A stretch of DNA of 64,000 nt from Maratus speciosus (GCA_963932465.1 OZ010792.1:19857701-19921700); one strand, 5' to 3'. Positions 35,185 to 46,362 are shown, counted from the stretch's first letter. Translations and numbers: made by a program. Notes: a model not told the origin generated them from the sequence alone.

Positions 35185-35458
35185 ATTTTCTTCTGATGGA
35201 CTGGTGGCTTCTATTATTATGAAACAGCCATTATAAATGAAGCGTTAGGTGAAGATGAAAGAGCAGTCGTAAAAAGTTAGAACTCTGGTTAGAACTAAAA
35301 AAAAAAAAAAAAAAAAAAAATATGGCCACTTTTTTTTTGCATTCTGACCAAAAAATCAGTTCTAACTTTTTACAACTGCTCTTTCATCTTCATCTAACGC
35401 TTCATTTATAATAGCTGTTTCATAATAATAGAAACCACACAGTCCACCAGAAGAAAAT
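35185..35458. repeat. Long inverted repeat with A-rich loop
   Basis: Two ~100-bp arms, nearly perfect reverse complements (AATGAAGCGTTAGGTGAAGA versus its inverse near 35390-35410), separated by about 60 bp containing a 24-A run. If transcribed it would form a long hairpin RNA. Probably a rearranged transposon end. Confidence 0.85.
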
Positions 35459-35956
35459 GAAGTAATGGAAATGCCTGGGGCGACACTAAATTCTGAAAAA
35501 AGCAGAATTCCTGTTCTCTAGTCATTATTTTTTTGCGCGTGAAGGTTTCGCTATAGTATTCCATTGTGAGATTTGGTAATTTTTGAAATTCAATATTTGA
35601 AAAACGGCATAATCATTAGATTGGAAATTTAGATCAAGAAGAAAAATACAATTTTTTACCTTTCTTACGCAGTTTGTCTAACAATTTTCTGACAAATACT
35701 TTTCGAGATATTAATTTTTTCAGTAACTTCAAATGTTTCATTATCCGAGATTAATATTTGACAACAATTAGCGAAAAAGCCAGTCGCCAACAATGCATAG
35801 CTTTTTATTAAAGATGATACGAAAAACATAAAAAAAAAAACAGTTTATAATGATATATGTGAACTAGGCTAAGTCACTTTCGGGAATAATATTTGCTGCA
35901 ATTATGAATTTACATATACCTTTCGAGGGTGAACAGGGCCCCAAATGTTATTGTGC

Positions 35957-36147
35957 TTACCTCAGCTGTAGAAAACAATTGGGACTTAGTGATTATACGA
36001 CAAAATAAAATTTCTGTCGATTGTATTAAATTGCTGGGCGCATCCGATAAACATTCGTTTTTTGAGTCCGAAGAACATCCGGAAAAAAAAAAATCTTCCT
36101 TAACCACGAAATTCGTTAGCAAGTTCACTTGTTGACCGAGGTGCCAT
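35957..36147 (-). CDS. Candidate short exon (uncertain)
   Basis: On the minus strand an ATG in a good context (A at -3, G at +4) at 36147 opens MAPRSTSELANEFRG and then stops. A second frame across the same stretch stays open (NLLTNFVVKED to KSQLFSTAE) and ends at a strong donor-like GAG|GTAAGC at about 35957. Either a one-base indel separates them or neither is real. The plus strand is open over the same stretch. It lies about 500 bp downstream of the 36642 stop on the same strand, so it is not an exon of that gene. Confidence 0.2.
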
Positions 36148-36641
36148 TATGCCTTATTACTGCTAACAAAATAACGACCTCATGTTATGTTATTTGGTGG
36201 GAGGAGAGTTTGAGCCCACTAAGCAGCAAGGCTGTTGGCTCGAATAAAATAACGACCGATGCGTAGTTAAAAGAAACAAAATAAACTTGCTTTGTAATGT
36301 GTTTTTCTTAAGAGCCCGAAAGAGAATTTCAGTTTACAATTATTATTATTATAACAAGAAAAAAATGCGGTTAAAATTTTCAAAACTTTAACTAGCCAAA
36401 ATTTTAATTTACTATACAAACATTTAAAGAAATTATTGTAACATACATACATATTTTTTGTCAATGAATCACATCAAACAAAGTTTGATCTCGAATAATT
36501 TTGCATTTCATAAAAAATAAAAAATAAATAAATTTTGAAATATTCTAATATACATATAAATTAAAATCGTTTTCTTTCATATTAATTTTGATTAGAACAC
36601 ATTCTTAAATTATATTAACTAAATAACACTTGATAGTGTTT

Positions 36642-38881
36642 TTATAATTTTTCAAAATTATCCTGTTTCTTCAATTTAGGCGGAAACTTAACTTGCGGCC
36701 GGTTTTTAGTCGTTTTTGAACCACCTGCATTTGCTTTTTGTGCTGATTCTTCTGAATTTCTAATTAACGCTGGAAGGATATTATACATTGTTTGCATGAC
36801 GCTGCCTCCGATTTGACTTACAATCATTCTGTACAAATTCCAGAATTTTTCACTTGCCATCATGTGTTCATTTTCAATTCTGACTCTCCTCATAAACTTC
36901 TTGATAAAGTTGCGTTGAATATTTCTTATCGGTGTAACTTGATATCTTAAATGGCGTCTTCTCCACCATGGCTGCTTGTAACAGAAGTTTCCGCATTTTC
37001 GCCTTTTGTACGACATGTTGGCATGATGAGATGTGTTTGTAGAAATATTTGCACTTTCTCTTGAAGTATTTGGTTGTGATGTAGCATAACTTGTAGTGCA
37101 ATTTCCAATTGAAATCTGATTTACATTCTTATCTCTGCTTTTATCCCTTTTGTTGTTACTGTTTTTGGTTCTGATGTATTTTCTTTTTGATGTTGTCACT
37201 GTTTCTTGTGAGCCATAGTCATCAATATTAGAAAAAAACATGTTTTTACCCACTTCATTATTCACTTCATGAACTTGAGGTTCTAGAAGTGTTTTGTTAT
37301 TTATTGAAGTACTTAATGTATCAAAGTAATGTAATGTAACAGTATTACCTGATATGTTATTGAGAACTGCTGGATCCTTTCGTATTTCTGAATTTTTATT
37401 ATCTATAAATGCACCGTTTTCGCCTTCATCCACTTGTAGCGCACTTGATGAAACTGCACTTGAATTAACTAGTAAAACTACCATATCTTCTCCATTTTCA
37501 TCTTTTCCTTCAAAAATTGGTTCGAACGAATAATTTGACAAATCTGCGTTTTCTAACTTTTCTTGGCGTATATCTTCGATGCTAAAAGAACTATTTTCTG
37601 GCACTGTGACGTGCGTTAAGTTATAATCTGACAAATCCAAACTATTCAATGACTGGATATCACTCACATCTGTATCTGATTGTACTGTAGATGCAAAGAT
37701 TCCCCGGAGAAGGTCATTTTGAGGCTGAGTATTGAAACTCGTATCCTTATCTGCACAAGTCATGAAATTAGTTTCTTCTGTCACAATTGAATTCACCGCA
37801 GGGGTTTTCGTTTCATCAATGTTACCTTCCATAACTTGCACATGTGAATAATATTTTCCATCTGTATGATTTTGTTCATTTGCCATTGAACACTGCTGGT
37901 TGCATTGATTTGCCTCTTTGTTGCTCACTGAAACTTCTGTATGAGCTTCTGTACGATTAAGAATGACGTTAGGATTATAATTTGTATGAGGATAATTATC
38001 AGTACGTTGTGCTGAAAAATTCCCTTTAGGCATAACACTACTTGGTACATGATAAGAAACAGTATTAGGATCATAATAATTTGTTGGAGGATTATTATTG
38101 ATGACTTGTGCTGAAAAATTACCTTGAGAGGTAACTGTATTTGGTGTATTGGTAGGAACAACATTAGGATTATAGTTTTTAGGAGGATTATTACTAATGC
38201 TTTGTTCTGAAAAATTGTTTTTATCCATAACTTCATTTGGTACATTATTAAGAACGGCATTAGGATCATAATTTGTCTGCAGATTATTATCGATACTTTG
38301 TGCAGAAGCATTACCTAACGTAACTCTATTTCGTACATGATTAGGAATAATGTTAGGATCATAGTAATTCATCTGAAGATTATTATCAATACTTTGAGCT
38401 GAAAAATTTCCTTTATAAATATTTTTGTTTTTCGAGAGCTTTATGCATTTTTTTCGTCTTCCAGTTGTTTTCGCAGTAGTTATTCCATCATATATTTCTT
38501 TGCCCGTTGTCGGGTACATTTTTATGTTTCGTTGGCTGTTTAATTCGGAATTCAACCACTTTCCATCAACTTTTTTGCCACCATCATTAGCAAACAAATT
38601 AGTTGCATGTCTTCTGAATTCTATATCACCCGCATAAGGATAAAAAGCAGGAAGAGGATGATATGGATGATATCGTAAACTTCGGCTGCTGATCACATCT
38701 GGGGTGCGACGTCCTGGCGAGAAATTAGAGAAACTCGAACCTTGAGGAGAAATGCAGCAAGGAAGATTAACGAGTGAATTTGGTCCACTTCGTACATTGT
38801 GTAAAGGTTCAGGACAAGGTGATGGAGCATATGCATAACTGTTCGGTGGTGAAGTCACAGTAGAATTTGTCAAACCGTGAT
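36642..38881 (-). CDS. 3' terminal exon of an uncharacterised Asn/Ser-rich repeat protein
   Basis: I do not recognise the family. The open frame runs 743 codons from a Leu codon at 38873 (residue 1 here) to TAA at 36642. There is no ATG at its 5' edge. A good acceptor (TTTCTCATTTTTAG|ATCACGG) puts the exon start at 38881, so upstream exons are missing. Residues 155-306 are five tandem copies of a ~33-residue unit, consensus GNFSAQSIDNN--TNY-DPN. Basic clusters at ~139-150 (GRRKKCIKLSKNK) and ~562-582 (SKRKYIRTK) look like nuclear localisation signals. Residues 350-550 are acidic and Ser/Asn-rich. The C-terminal part has CGNFCYKQPWWRRRHLRYQ and a helical segment (~655-705). No signal peptide or membrane segment. 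A nuclear role is inference. No AATAAA follows closely; ATTAAA near 36408 is possible. Confidence 0.8.
37956..38411 (-). repeat. Five tandem ~33-codon repeats within the exon
   Basis: Residues 155-186, 187-218, 219-250, 251-283 and 284-306 align (the last is truncated), each starting GNFSAQ or NNFSEQ and carrying NNL/NNP, then NY(Y)DPN or NYNPN, then (V)PN-V. At DNA level the unit is 96-99 bp. Third-position differences between units suggest selection on protein rather than recent duplication, by eye only. Confidence 0.9.
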
Positions 38882-39051
38882 CTAAAAATGAGAAACAAAA
38901 AAGTCAATGTAGTTAGTTGCATGACTTGAGCTGCATGTGGGTAATATTTTTTTCTTTAGAAATGCACAAAACGACGTCACAAAATATTTATTATAAAAGT
39001 AAATGCAATTGTAAAATATGTTCTAACAATACATGCAAATAATTAAAAGAA

Positions 39052-39504
39052 ATACTTGATTATTCCTTCGACCAAAAAACTATCGCCAAACTATAAGATT
39101 AAATGCCAATAATGGATGATTGTAAATGTCAGATTCACTTGACATTAAACACGATACACAGATGTCATATACAGATGTCTGACGCCAATGTCATATACTT
39201 AACGGGTACTTAACTGGCGCCAAAGTGTTGTTATTTTGCTTTATATGGTAACCCGGATGTTGCTGTTTATGCTGTTGATGTTTTCTCCAAATTAGCTTCG
39301 GAAAAAAATCGCGCCAATATGGTGCGTATATGGCATCTGTGCCGAAAATACAAATGAAAAGTCGAAATAGAAATCACTTGATAACGTAAACACGTTAACT
39401 TGCTTAAAGTCAAGTGAATGTGACATTTACGATCAACCATTATTGGCATTTAATCTTATAGTTTGGGGATAGATTTTTGGTCAACAGGATAACTAAGTAG
39501 TACC
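39052..39504. mobile_element. Foldback derivative of MITE A
   Basis: Left and right ends are inverted copies of the left ~130 bp of MITE A (GCCAAACTATAAGATTAAAT, then GTCA-ATTCACTTGACATTAA), ending AGTAGTACC. Its centre is occupied by a MITE B copy (39155-39343). Confidence 0.75.
39155..39343. mobile_element. MITE family B, nested copy
   Basis: Ends ACAGATGTCATATAC and (inverse) GGCACAGATGCCATATAC. Interior GGTACTTAACTGGCGCCAAA and TATGGTAACCCGGAT match 41306-41511 and 41869 onward. Inserted in the centre of the MITE A foldback. Confidence 0.75.
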
Positions 39505-39578
39505 CGGAATTTTTATCATAAACCTGTTTTAAATGGAAACGATTCAATCTTTATGAAAGGAATTTGGAGCCGTATTTT

Positions 39579-39700
39579 CATTAATGTTATACTCATTTAT
39601 TTGTTTTTTCGTTATTTAAAATAAAAATTATGTCAATTTGTATAATTTGGCAATATATATAATTTGGCGAAATGGGTCGACGGGATAACTAAGTAGTACC
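39579..39700 (+). mobile_element. MITE family A, 3' fragment
   Basis: CGTTATTTAAAATAAAAATT through ATGGGTCGACGGGATAACTA to AGTAGTACC, matching the right side of 16122-16419. Confidence 0.75.
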
Positions 39701-41305
39701 TAATTCCGTTATAGGTACAGATACACTATATGGTCAAAGGTGACCGGTCACTCGCAATTTTAGACGTTTTCTTAAATATCTAGAAAAATACAGGATGAAT
39801 TATTTTAAAACTCCAGGAGTGTAAATAGAATAGCATAGGTCATATATTTCCGTGAAGAGTTTTGCCCGAAACCCCATAGGGGCCCGCCAACAAATTGAAA
39901 AAGAACTAATATCTTTTGGATAATCCTGTAAAAACTAACGTAGCAAAATCGTTCAACATAGTAGATTGTGATTAAGTGCCTTATTGCAATAAACTGTGTT
40001 CATTTTATGAGAATAGCATCTATATTCGTAGAGAAATTAAAGTTTTTATAAAAAGAGTCCCAAATTTTGCCAAGTCTTTTGCTTATAATTTGTAGAGTTC
40101 TTAATATAAAAAAAAGTTCTTTTCAGAAAGTATGACAAATAACATTGTACATAATACCCTGCAATCAGAATTAAAATAAAATAAAAATTGGATGAAAAAT
40201 GAGCAGGTTTACTAAAAAGTGTTTCACTGCGCATGTGCGAATGCAATCAAAATATAATGTGCATAATGTGTGAGATAAGTGTATGGAGCAACGTTTGTGA
40301 AAGTCTCAAAAACATTGGTTGAAATTTCTGAAAATCATCGTTGATAGAATAAGCTCGAAATCCGTTGTTCCCAAAATGAAGCAAAAAGATGAGCTAAAGA
40401 GATGAGCTAAAAAAATACGGTACGACCCCATACATTTTCCTCCGTTAGGGTGTAATCCTCAGTTTTAGTCGTGGTCGTGTTTAGAAAAATAATGTCAGTT
40501 AACCGCGACCATAACATATTTTTTAACCCGCCAAAAAAGCGATTCTGTGATGATTATCTAACGTGCTACGGAACAGTGAGTAAAGTGTTATTGTGTTTTG
40601 AAGTGCATTATATCTTTGCCCCGTAAAATTACGGGCTGCACAAAATAATGGGCATGGAACTTTTTTTACGGGGTATGAATGGAATCTCTGCTGCCAGTAT
40701 CTGCTCGTAATTTTACAGGGATATTTTTAGATACTTAGAAAATTAAGGGCAATCCACATATTCCTGAAGTTCTAGCCCATGTGTTATGGCAACCATAAAA
40801 TAAAAAACCATCAAATACGGTACGGCCACATACATTTTACTTCACTAGTGTGTACATGTTGACACAAAAATCATGAGTACGGATTGTTTTTTTGTTTTTT
40901 TTTTATACGGGGTATGACTGGAATCACTGCTGCCGGCCTCTGCCCGTAAATATTTTTAACTGTGTAGGACTAGGACTTAACCAAAATATCAAACTGCGTT
41001 TTAAAGTTATGTTAGCGATATTGCCCAGCAGTAAAATTTGCAACAAAATCGATGCTTTTGGAATACTTTATAGTGTTCTTTTGTTATCGGGGCACCAGTC
41101 ACCATTTTTTGAAAAATTACAAATATTAACTTTTACTTGATTTTTTTATTGATTTTTTTTATTTTTGATAGTTGGAAAAATAGCTATGCGTACCATAATC
41201 TGAGTCTCCAAAAATAACGGTTCATCGCCAACAATTTTGCATTTTTTCACCAAGATTAATCTGCGGACTTCCGACACATCTGTTCCAAAGTAAACAACTA
41301 TTTTT
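39701..41305. other. Non-coding, with a diverged direct repeat
   Basis: Segments around 40410-40700 and 40810-40960 share AAATACGGTACG-CC-CATACATTTT and ACGGGGTATGA-TGGAATC-CTGCTGCC. CCCCGTAAAATTACGGGC at about 40619 is a short inverted repeat. No gene supported. Confidence 0.45.
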
Positions 41306-41511
41306 GGTACAGATGTCATATTCGCCCCATATTGGCGCGATTTTTTTCTGTCGCCAATATCATATAGGCAACAGGTACTTAACTTGCGCAAAGTGTCGTT
41401 ATTTTGCTTGATGTGGTAGCCCGGATTATGTTGTTTATGCTGTTGATGTTTTCGTCAAATTGGCAACCGAAAAAAATCGCGCCAATATGAGGCGAATATG
41501 ACATCTGTTCC
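41306..41511. mobile_element. MITE family B, complete copy
   Basis: 206 bp. ~43-bp inverted ends: GGTACAGATGTCATATTCGC and (inverse of right end) GGAACAGATGTCATATTCGC, continuing to CATATTGGCGCGATTTTTTTC. Flanks share TATTTTT, a possible target duplication offset by one base. Confidence 0.85.
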
Positions 41512-41695
41512 TTATTTTTGCTAGAAGCTATAACACAAGCCGAGAACGTTTAACTTAAACTCCAAAGCAGTGGTTTTAATACACATATATAGAAATAAAA
41601 GAAAAGAATGTGTTTTTTATATTAAAAAAAAAAAATTAACATCGTAATTTTTGAGCAAACTACAGACAAAATGTCATTTTTTGAGAAAATTATTA

Positions 41696-41815
41696 GGTAC
41701 TACTTCGTTATCGTGTCGACCAATTTCACCAAATTATACAAATAGCCAAACTATTCGCCAAATTATACAAATTGACATAATTTTTATTTTAATTAACAAA
41801 AGAACAAACAAATTA
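41696..41815 (-). mobile_element. MITE family A, 3' fragment, inverted
   Basis: Starts GGTACTACTTCGTTATCGTG and continues TCGACCAATTTCACCAAATT, the reverse complement of the MITE A right side. Ends a few tens of bases before a MITE B copy. Confidence 0.75.
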
Positions 41816-41868
41816 GGGAACTTTTTCAATATTTATACAATTTACTAGAAAGATAGCCTGCCAAAAAT

Positions 41869-42031
41869 GGGCACAGATGTCATATATGCCCCATACTGGC
41901 GCGATTTGTTTTTGACGCCAATGTCGTATACGTAGCGGGTACTTAACTGGCGCCAAACTGTCGTTATTTTGCTTGATATGGTAACCCGGATATTGTTGTT
42001 TTTGCCAAATAGGCGTCGGAAAAAAATCGCG
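41869..42031. mobile_element. MITE family B, truncated by assembly gap
   Basis: GGGCACAGATGTCATATATG start and internal GGTACTTAACTGGCGCCAAA; runs into the N block just at the start of its right inverted end (AAAAAAATCGCG). Confidence 0.8.
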
Positions 42032-42231
42032 NNNNNNNNNNNNNNNNNNNNNNNNNNNNNNNNNNNNNNNNNNNNNNNNNNNNNNNNNNNNNNNNNNNNN
42101 NNNNNNNNNNNNNNNNNNNNNNNNNNNNNNNNNNNNNNNNNNNNNNNNNNNNNNNNNNNNNNNNNNNNNNNNNNNNNNNNNNNNNNNNNNNNNNNNNNNN
42201 NNNNNNNNNNNNNNNNNNNNNNNNNNNNNNN
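42032..42231. other. Assembly gap (200 N)
   Basis: Exactly 200 N, so probably a placeholder length. The two open frames reported across it are artefacts. Confidence 0.98.
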
Positions 42232-42342
42232 AAATTGGAAAATGAAAAAGATTCTTTTTTATAGTGTTTTGGGCCTTTGATACAAAAGATTCCGGAGCAG
42301 TTTTTGTTTCTGAAAATTTGTCCTTTTGTTTATATCTTAAAA

Positions 42343-43113
42343 CTAGTCGGGATGTACCAATCCCAAAACTTTCTTCTATCTCATACATGTTAATACTTCA
42401 AAATTCGCTATCACACTGCCAAAATTAAATGGCAATCTATGCATCTCATGAGGATTCTAACGTTATGAAATTCCGTGCATTAGTTCTTGAGATATGACTA
42501 TCGCTGAAATCGTCTAAATTCAGAAAAATGCTGCCTAGCAGCGCCACCTATTGGGTGATTTATACCAAATCCTAATCAGCAACAATTTATGTCAACGTCT
42601 GACTGAATCTGAAGTTTGGAGAAAATCCGTACATTAGTTTTTGAGATAGAGCAATAGCGAAAATCGTGAAAATTTCTGCATAGCAGCGCCACCTATTGGG
42701 TGATTAACACCAAAACCTAATTAACAACAACTTGTGTCAACATACAACTAAATCTGAAGTTAGATGAAAATTGGTCCATTAGCTCTATTGATGGAGCTAT
42801 TGAGGCAATCGTGGAAAAGGCAGCAGAGAAGCGCCACCTGTTGGGCGATTTACACCAACACCTAATCAGTAGCAAGTCATATCAAGGACTAACTTAATCT
42901 GAAGTTTGACGAAAATACGTGCGTTAGTTCTTAAGATAGAGCTATTGCGAAAATCGTGAAAAATGCAGCATTGCAGCGCCGCCTGTTGAGCGATTTACAC
43001 CAAAAACTAATCAGCATCAATTTGTATTAGGCACTAGCTGAATATCAATTTTTATTAAATTCCGTGCATTAGTTCTTGAGATAGAGCGCCCACAAAATTT
43101 GTGTCACATACAC

Positions 43114-43151
<38 letters not shown>

Positions 43152-43295
43152 TCACAGAGTCACAGACAGACATTTTGTAAAAACATGTTTTTTGGAATCT
43201 CTGACCCCTAAAACGTGTAAATCCGTCGAAAACCGGAATTCGAAAATTTTCATGAATCCAATACTTTCTTCTTGTAAAGATAGAAGAAAGTAAAA
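42343..43295 (-). mobile_element. Helentron-like element, minus orientation
   Basis: The 5' end (minus strand) is the hairpin TACTTTCTTCT / AGAAGAAAGTA near 43258-43292, then the CGGATTTACACGTTTTAGGG block shared with E1/E2, a GTCT tract (43116-43151), and four ~150-bp tandem units. The 3' end reads GAAAGTTTTGGGATTGG, a hairpin GGGAT/ATCCC, then CTAG (42343-42346) before T. Termini match E1/E2 but the tandem units are different. Confidence 0.8.
42480..43095. repeat. Four tandem ~150-bp units
   Basis: Each unit has AGCGCC-CCT-TTGG-CGATT, then AC-CCAA-ACCTAATCAG, then TGAAGTTTGA-GAAAAT and TTAGTTCTTGAGATA. Core of the 42343-43295 element; unrelated in sequence to the E1 units. Confidence 0.85.
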
Positions 43296-43309
43296 ATGGT
43301 TGAATTATA

Positions 43310-43830
43310 GCACTTTGAATTTCTAGCATGGCTAACATTTTGAAACGATCTTGTATTTGTCACGCGATAACACACGTATTCGCCTATTTCGATGTAAGAA
43401 GGCATGTGGATAGTATACATCAATATATCGAGTCTCGACCAAGTTCGCTGGCCAGCTTCATCAGCCATCTTGTTTCAAAATGGCGGCCATAAAATTTAAA
43501 AAAAATTATATTTAAAGTGAGGTGCAAAAAAATTAGAAATTGAAAAAGGTTTCTTTCTTAAGTATTTGACCTTGATATAAGGATTCAGGAGGATTTTTTG
43601 TTTGTCATTATCTTAGAAAATGGCTCAGATATAGCAATTTCAATATCTAATGTGGGTGACATTTTGAAAAATCTGATTTTTTGCCTGCGACAGCACTCGT
43701 ATATATCAATCGATTCCGATGTGAGTGAGCATGTGCACAATAATTTCTAAAGTCTCGACCAAGTTCACTGGTTAGTCTCATCCACCATGTTGTATTAAAA
43801 TGGCAGGCACTTTAAGAAATCGCCGAATTT
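43310..43830. repeat. Two ~330-bp tandem units; related flank at 42235
   Basis: GTCTCGACCAAGTTC-CTGG and ATC-TGTT---AAAATGGC recur at 43431-43482 and 43753-43804. The segment at 42235-42340 (AAAAAGATTCTTTTTTATAG) resembles 43540-43620, so the Helentron-like element probably interrupts this repeat. Confidence 0.6.
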
Positions 43831-44454
43831 GGCAGCCAAATATAAGTTACTTTAAATAAAAGCAGCTTGGATAAAGCTGGCTAATTTCGCAAAATTCTCA
43901 TTCATAATGATTTAGTATTTATAAAAAATTAGTATTGAATCTCCTATATTCGGTTTCCACTAAATTGAGCTTTGTGTGTTTGAATAATATAAGTTGGCTT
44001 TTTTAAAATAAGGAATATGAAAGCTACCTCTTCCTCCGGGCACTGGCCGGAAGGACTTTTTCTATTTATCAAGTTTAAAAAGTATTCTATAAAATTTGTG
44101 GCAGTTTACCTTAAATTTGATTATTTAAAAATATACTTCCAAAAAAATCTTGCATTGTAGGAGATTGAATGATAGTCGAACATAATTATAATTTCGATCG
44201 CAGAATGTCTAACATTCGAAATAGTAATATTAATACTAAGTTGTGAAGAATGGCACTGCTTCAAAACACGATAAGTCACCAAATGTTGACATATCCTTTA
44301 CTTTTTAGTTTAATGGATTGTAATGAAGCATGACAGATACTTAGGTTTTCATTGAAGCTTACTGAGGATTTAGATAAAAATCAAAGATAGCTTAGAATCT
44401 AACATTGTTTTCTTTCCTTATTTTTAAACTTAATTAGAATCTAGAAGGTGTTAA

Positions 44455-44650
44455 TTCCTTGGGGACGAGCGACCGGTATACGTGCCGCGTAAGGTGATCA
44501 GAATACGTAATTATTCTCATCAGTAAATTTTTATTGTAAATTTTGCCTTATTTAATCGGAGCATTTTCCCGATTCAATTAGGCAAAAATTTCTGTTTTGA
44601 AAAACCGCTGATAAAAAATTAAAATTTCTGTAAAAGACGCTCATCCCAGG
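44455..44650. mobile_element. TTAA-flanked MITE
   Basis: TTAA at 44451-44454 and 44651-44654. Inverted ends TTCCTTGGGGACGAGCG and CCTGGGATGAGCG. In reverse orientation it is collinear with 33887-34086. Confidence 0.8.
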
Positions 44651-44698
44651 TTAATGCCCATCAAAAAGTAAATTTAAACATAATATTCTTATTAACCC

Positions 44699-44939
44699 CT
44701 TAACTGTTTTGCCCGAACTCCGTTCGGGCAAGAAAAAAAAGTTAGCTTGCTTCGTTACTAAAAGCTTTTCCACACCATTGATTTTTACCTGAATTCTTCG
44801 GTTCATTAAATGGCAGACTTTTCTCGATTATTTAAGGCAAATATTTTGTACTTAAAAAGTTTTGTTGACTGCCTGTTTTTAGTTTATAGTGTCAAAGAAA
44901 ATGCGACAATTGAGTCTAAGTGGTTAAGTCTAGTTCTTT
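44699..44939. mobile_element. TTAA-flanked element with hairpin
   Basis: TTAACTGTTTTGCCC at the left and GTGGTTAA at the right. An 11-bp-stem hairpin, TTGCCCGAAC-TCC-GTTCGGGCAA, lies at 44709-44731. Class uncertain. Confidence 0.45.
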
Positions 44940-45654
44940 GATTTTCCCAATATTCTTTTAAAATTAAATATATGGCGTTAAGAGCACTTTTTGTTCATAT
45001 CATGGTTAAGTTACATTCTGTTATTGGCTCACTAATTATGCATTTATTTTTCATATCTGTTCTGTATATGGATATATTAAATTACACAAAAAGCAAGCAT
45101 TCATCAAACGTATTAATTTAAATTTCATAAATAATGAATAACACTCAGTTAGAATCTATAATTACGAAAATATTATGGACTGTTGTTGACTAGAAAAGTT
45201 TTCAATTTCACAGGTGTTACTTTTTTTTCGGATACAACTTTACTTCTTTATGCCGCGCTTGTCATTTATTCTCATATCTTGTGCGTCGAAGTTAGTAATT
45301 GTATTTTTAGATTTCATATTCTCAAGAATGTATACATTTCTTTTAGATGTTTCATTTTTTTGTGGACATTTGATGATAGATGTATGTACTCTCATTTTTT
45401 TTAATCCCTGAACCTTTTCTGTTTGTTTCTCTTAGAACAATGAAGTACATTCTCATCTTCATAATTCCCTGGAAAATCTCTAATTATATAATCTTATACT
45501 TTTTATGTTCCTTGTACTTTTTATGTTCCAAAAAAGAAACGTTCGTTTTTGCAGCCTGAGTCTTTCCCTGTTGAATCCACCTCTTTAATTTTTAAAGGAG
45601 TTTTCTGTTGCGGTAAGATATTTTTTGTGTAAAACATACAAACTTTACAAAACA

Positions 45655-46040
45655 ATCTTTAATCGAGAATAATTCTGACATTAGATAAGACGAAGAAAAT
45701 TACTTTGAAATTATTCGATGTGTCAAAAATGTGTCGTATCATGTGTCGAATGCATTTGGAGCTCCAAATTACACGGGGCATCTAGCAACACCAGTTATAA
45801 CCCTAAAACTGGAAGAGGTGTTTATTTTCGTCTGGCACTAGTATTGGCAGGTGTCTCCCGCATAAATCGGAGATGTAAATGCTCTGAACAATACTAATTT
45901 CTTCCAGTTTATTTCGACATTTTTAATCGTTGATAATTCTGCCATTAGATAAGGCGAAGAAAATTACTTTAAAATACTGGTATCAAGAGCATTTGGAGCT
46001 CCGATTTACGCGGGACAACTGGTAACACTATCTGGCACTC
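45655..46040. repeat. Diverged direct repeat (~270 bp period)
   Basis: TAATTCTG-CATTAGATAAG-CGAAGAAAATTACTTT and GCATTTGGAGCTCC-A-TTAC-CGGG recur at 45668-45770 and 45938-46015. Function unknown. Confidence 0.6.
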
Positions 46041-46362
46041 ATCCGTTCTTAAGGGTCTATCAGTAGCAGCAAGCTGTCCCAAACATAGCTTTCCTGTTCA
46101 CTGGCGTACGCAAGTAGCACCGAACCGTCGAGGCAGAAATACCGTCAGGCAAAAAATAATTTACAGGCTTAAATGTCACTATTATGGGTATATCCTTTAA
46201 TCAATGTCGTTTATTGTTTTAGGAAAGGTATGTTTAATGTATGCATTTAACGTAGGATTAATTCAGCATAATTACCGCATGTTTCTAAGACTCTCCAGAT
46301 CAATTTATTAACTTTTTATCCCAGTTTAAGCAATTTGAAACGAAATACCTTTTTAAAAAATA

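Noticed and set aside
37925..38311. 128-residue frame on the minus strand, and other frames within 36642-38873
   Set aside because: They are out-of-frame shadows of the tandem repeats in the 743-codon exon.
41813..42388. Open frames of 191 and 103 residues on opposite strands
   Set aside because: Both run through the 200-N gap and exist only because N codons cannot encode a stop.
42480..43095. CRISPR-like array
   Set aside because: Units are ~150 bp, degenerate, contiguous without distinct spacers, and sit in a eukaryotic transposon.
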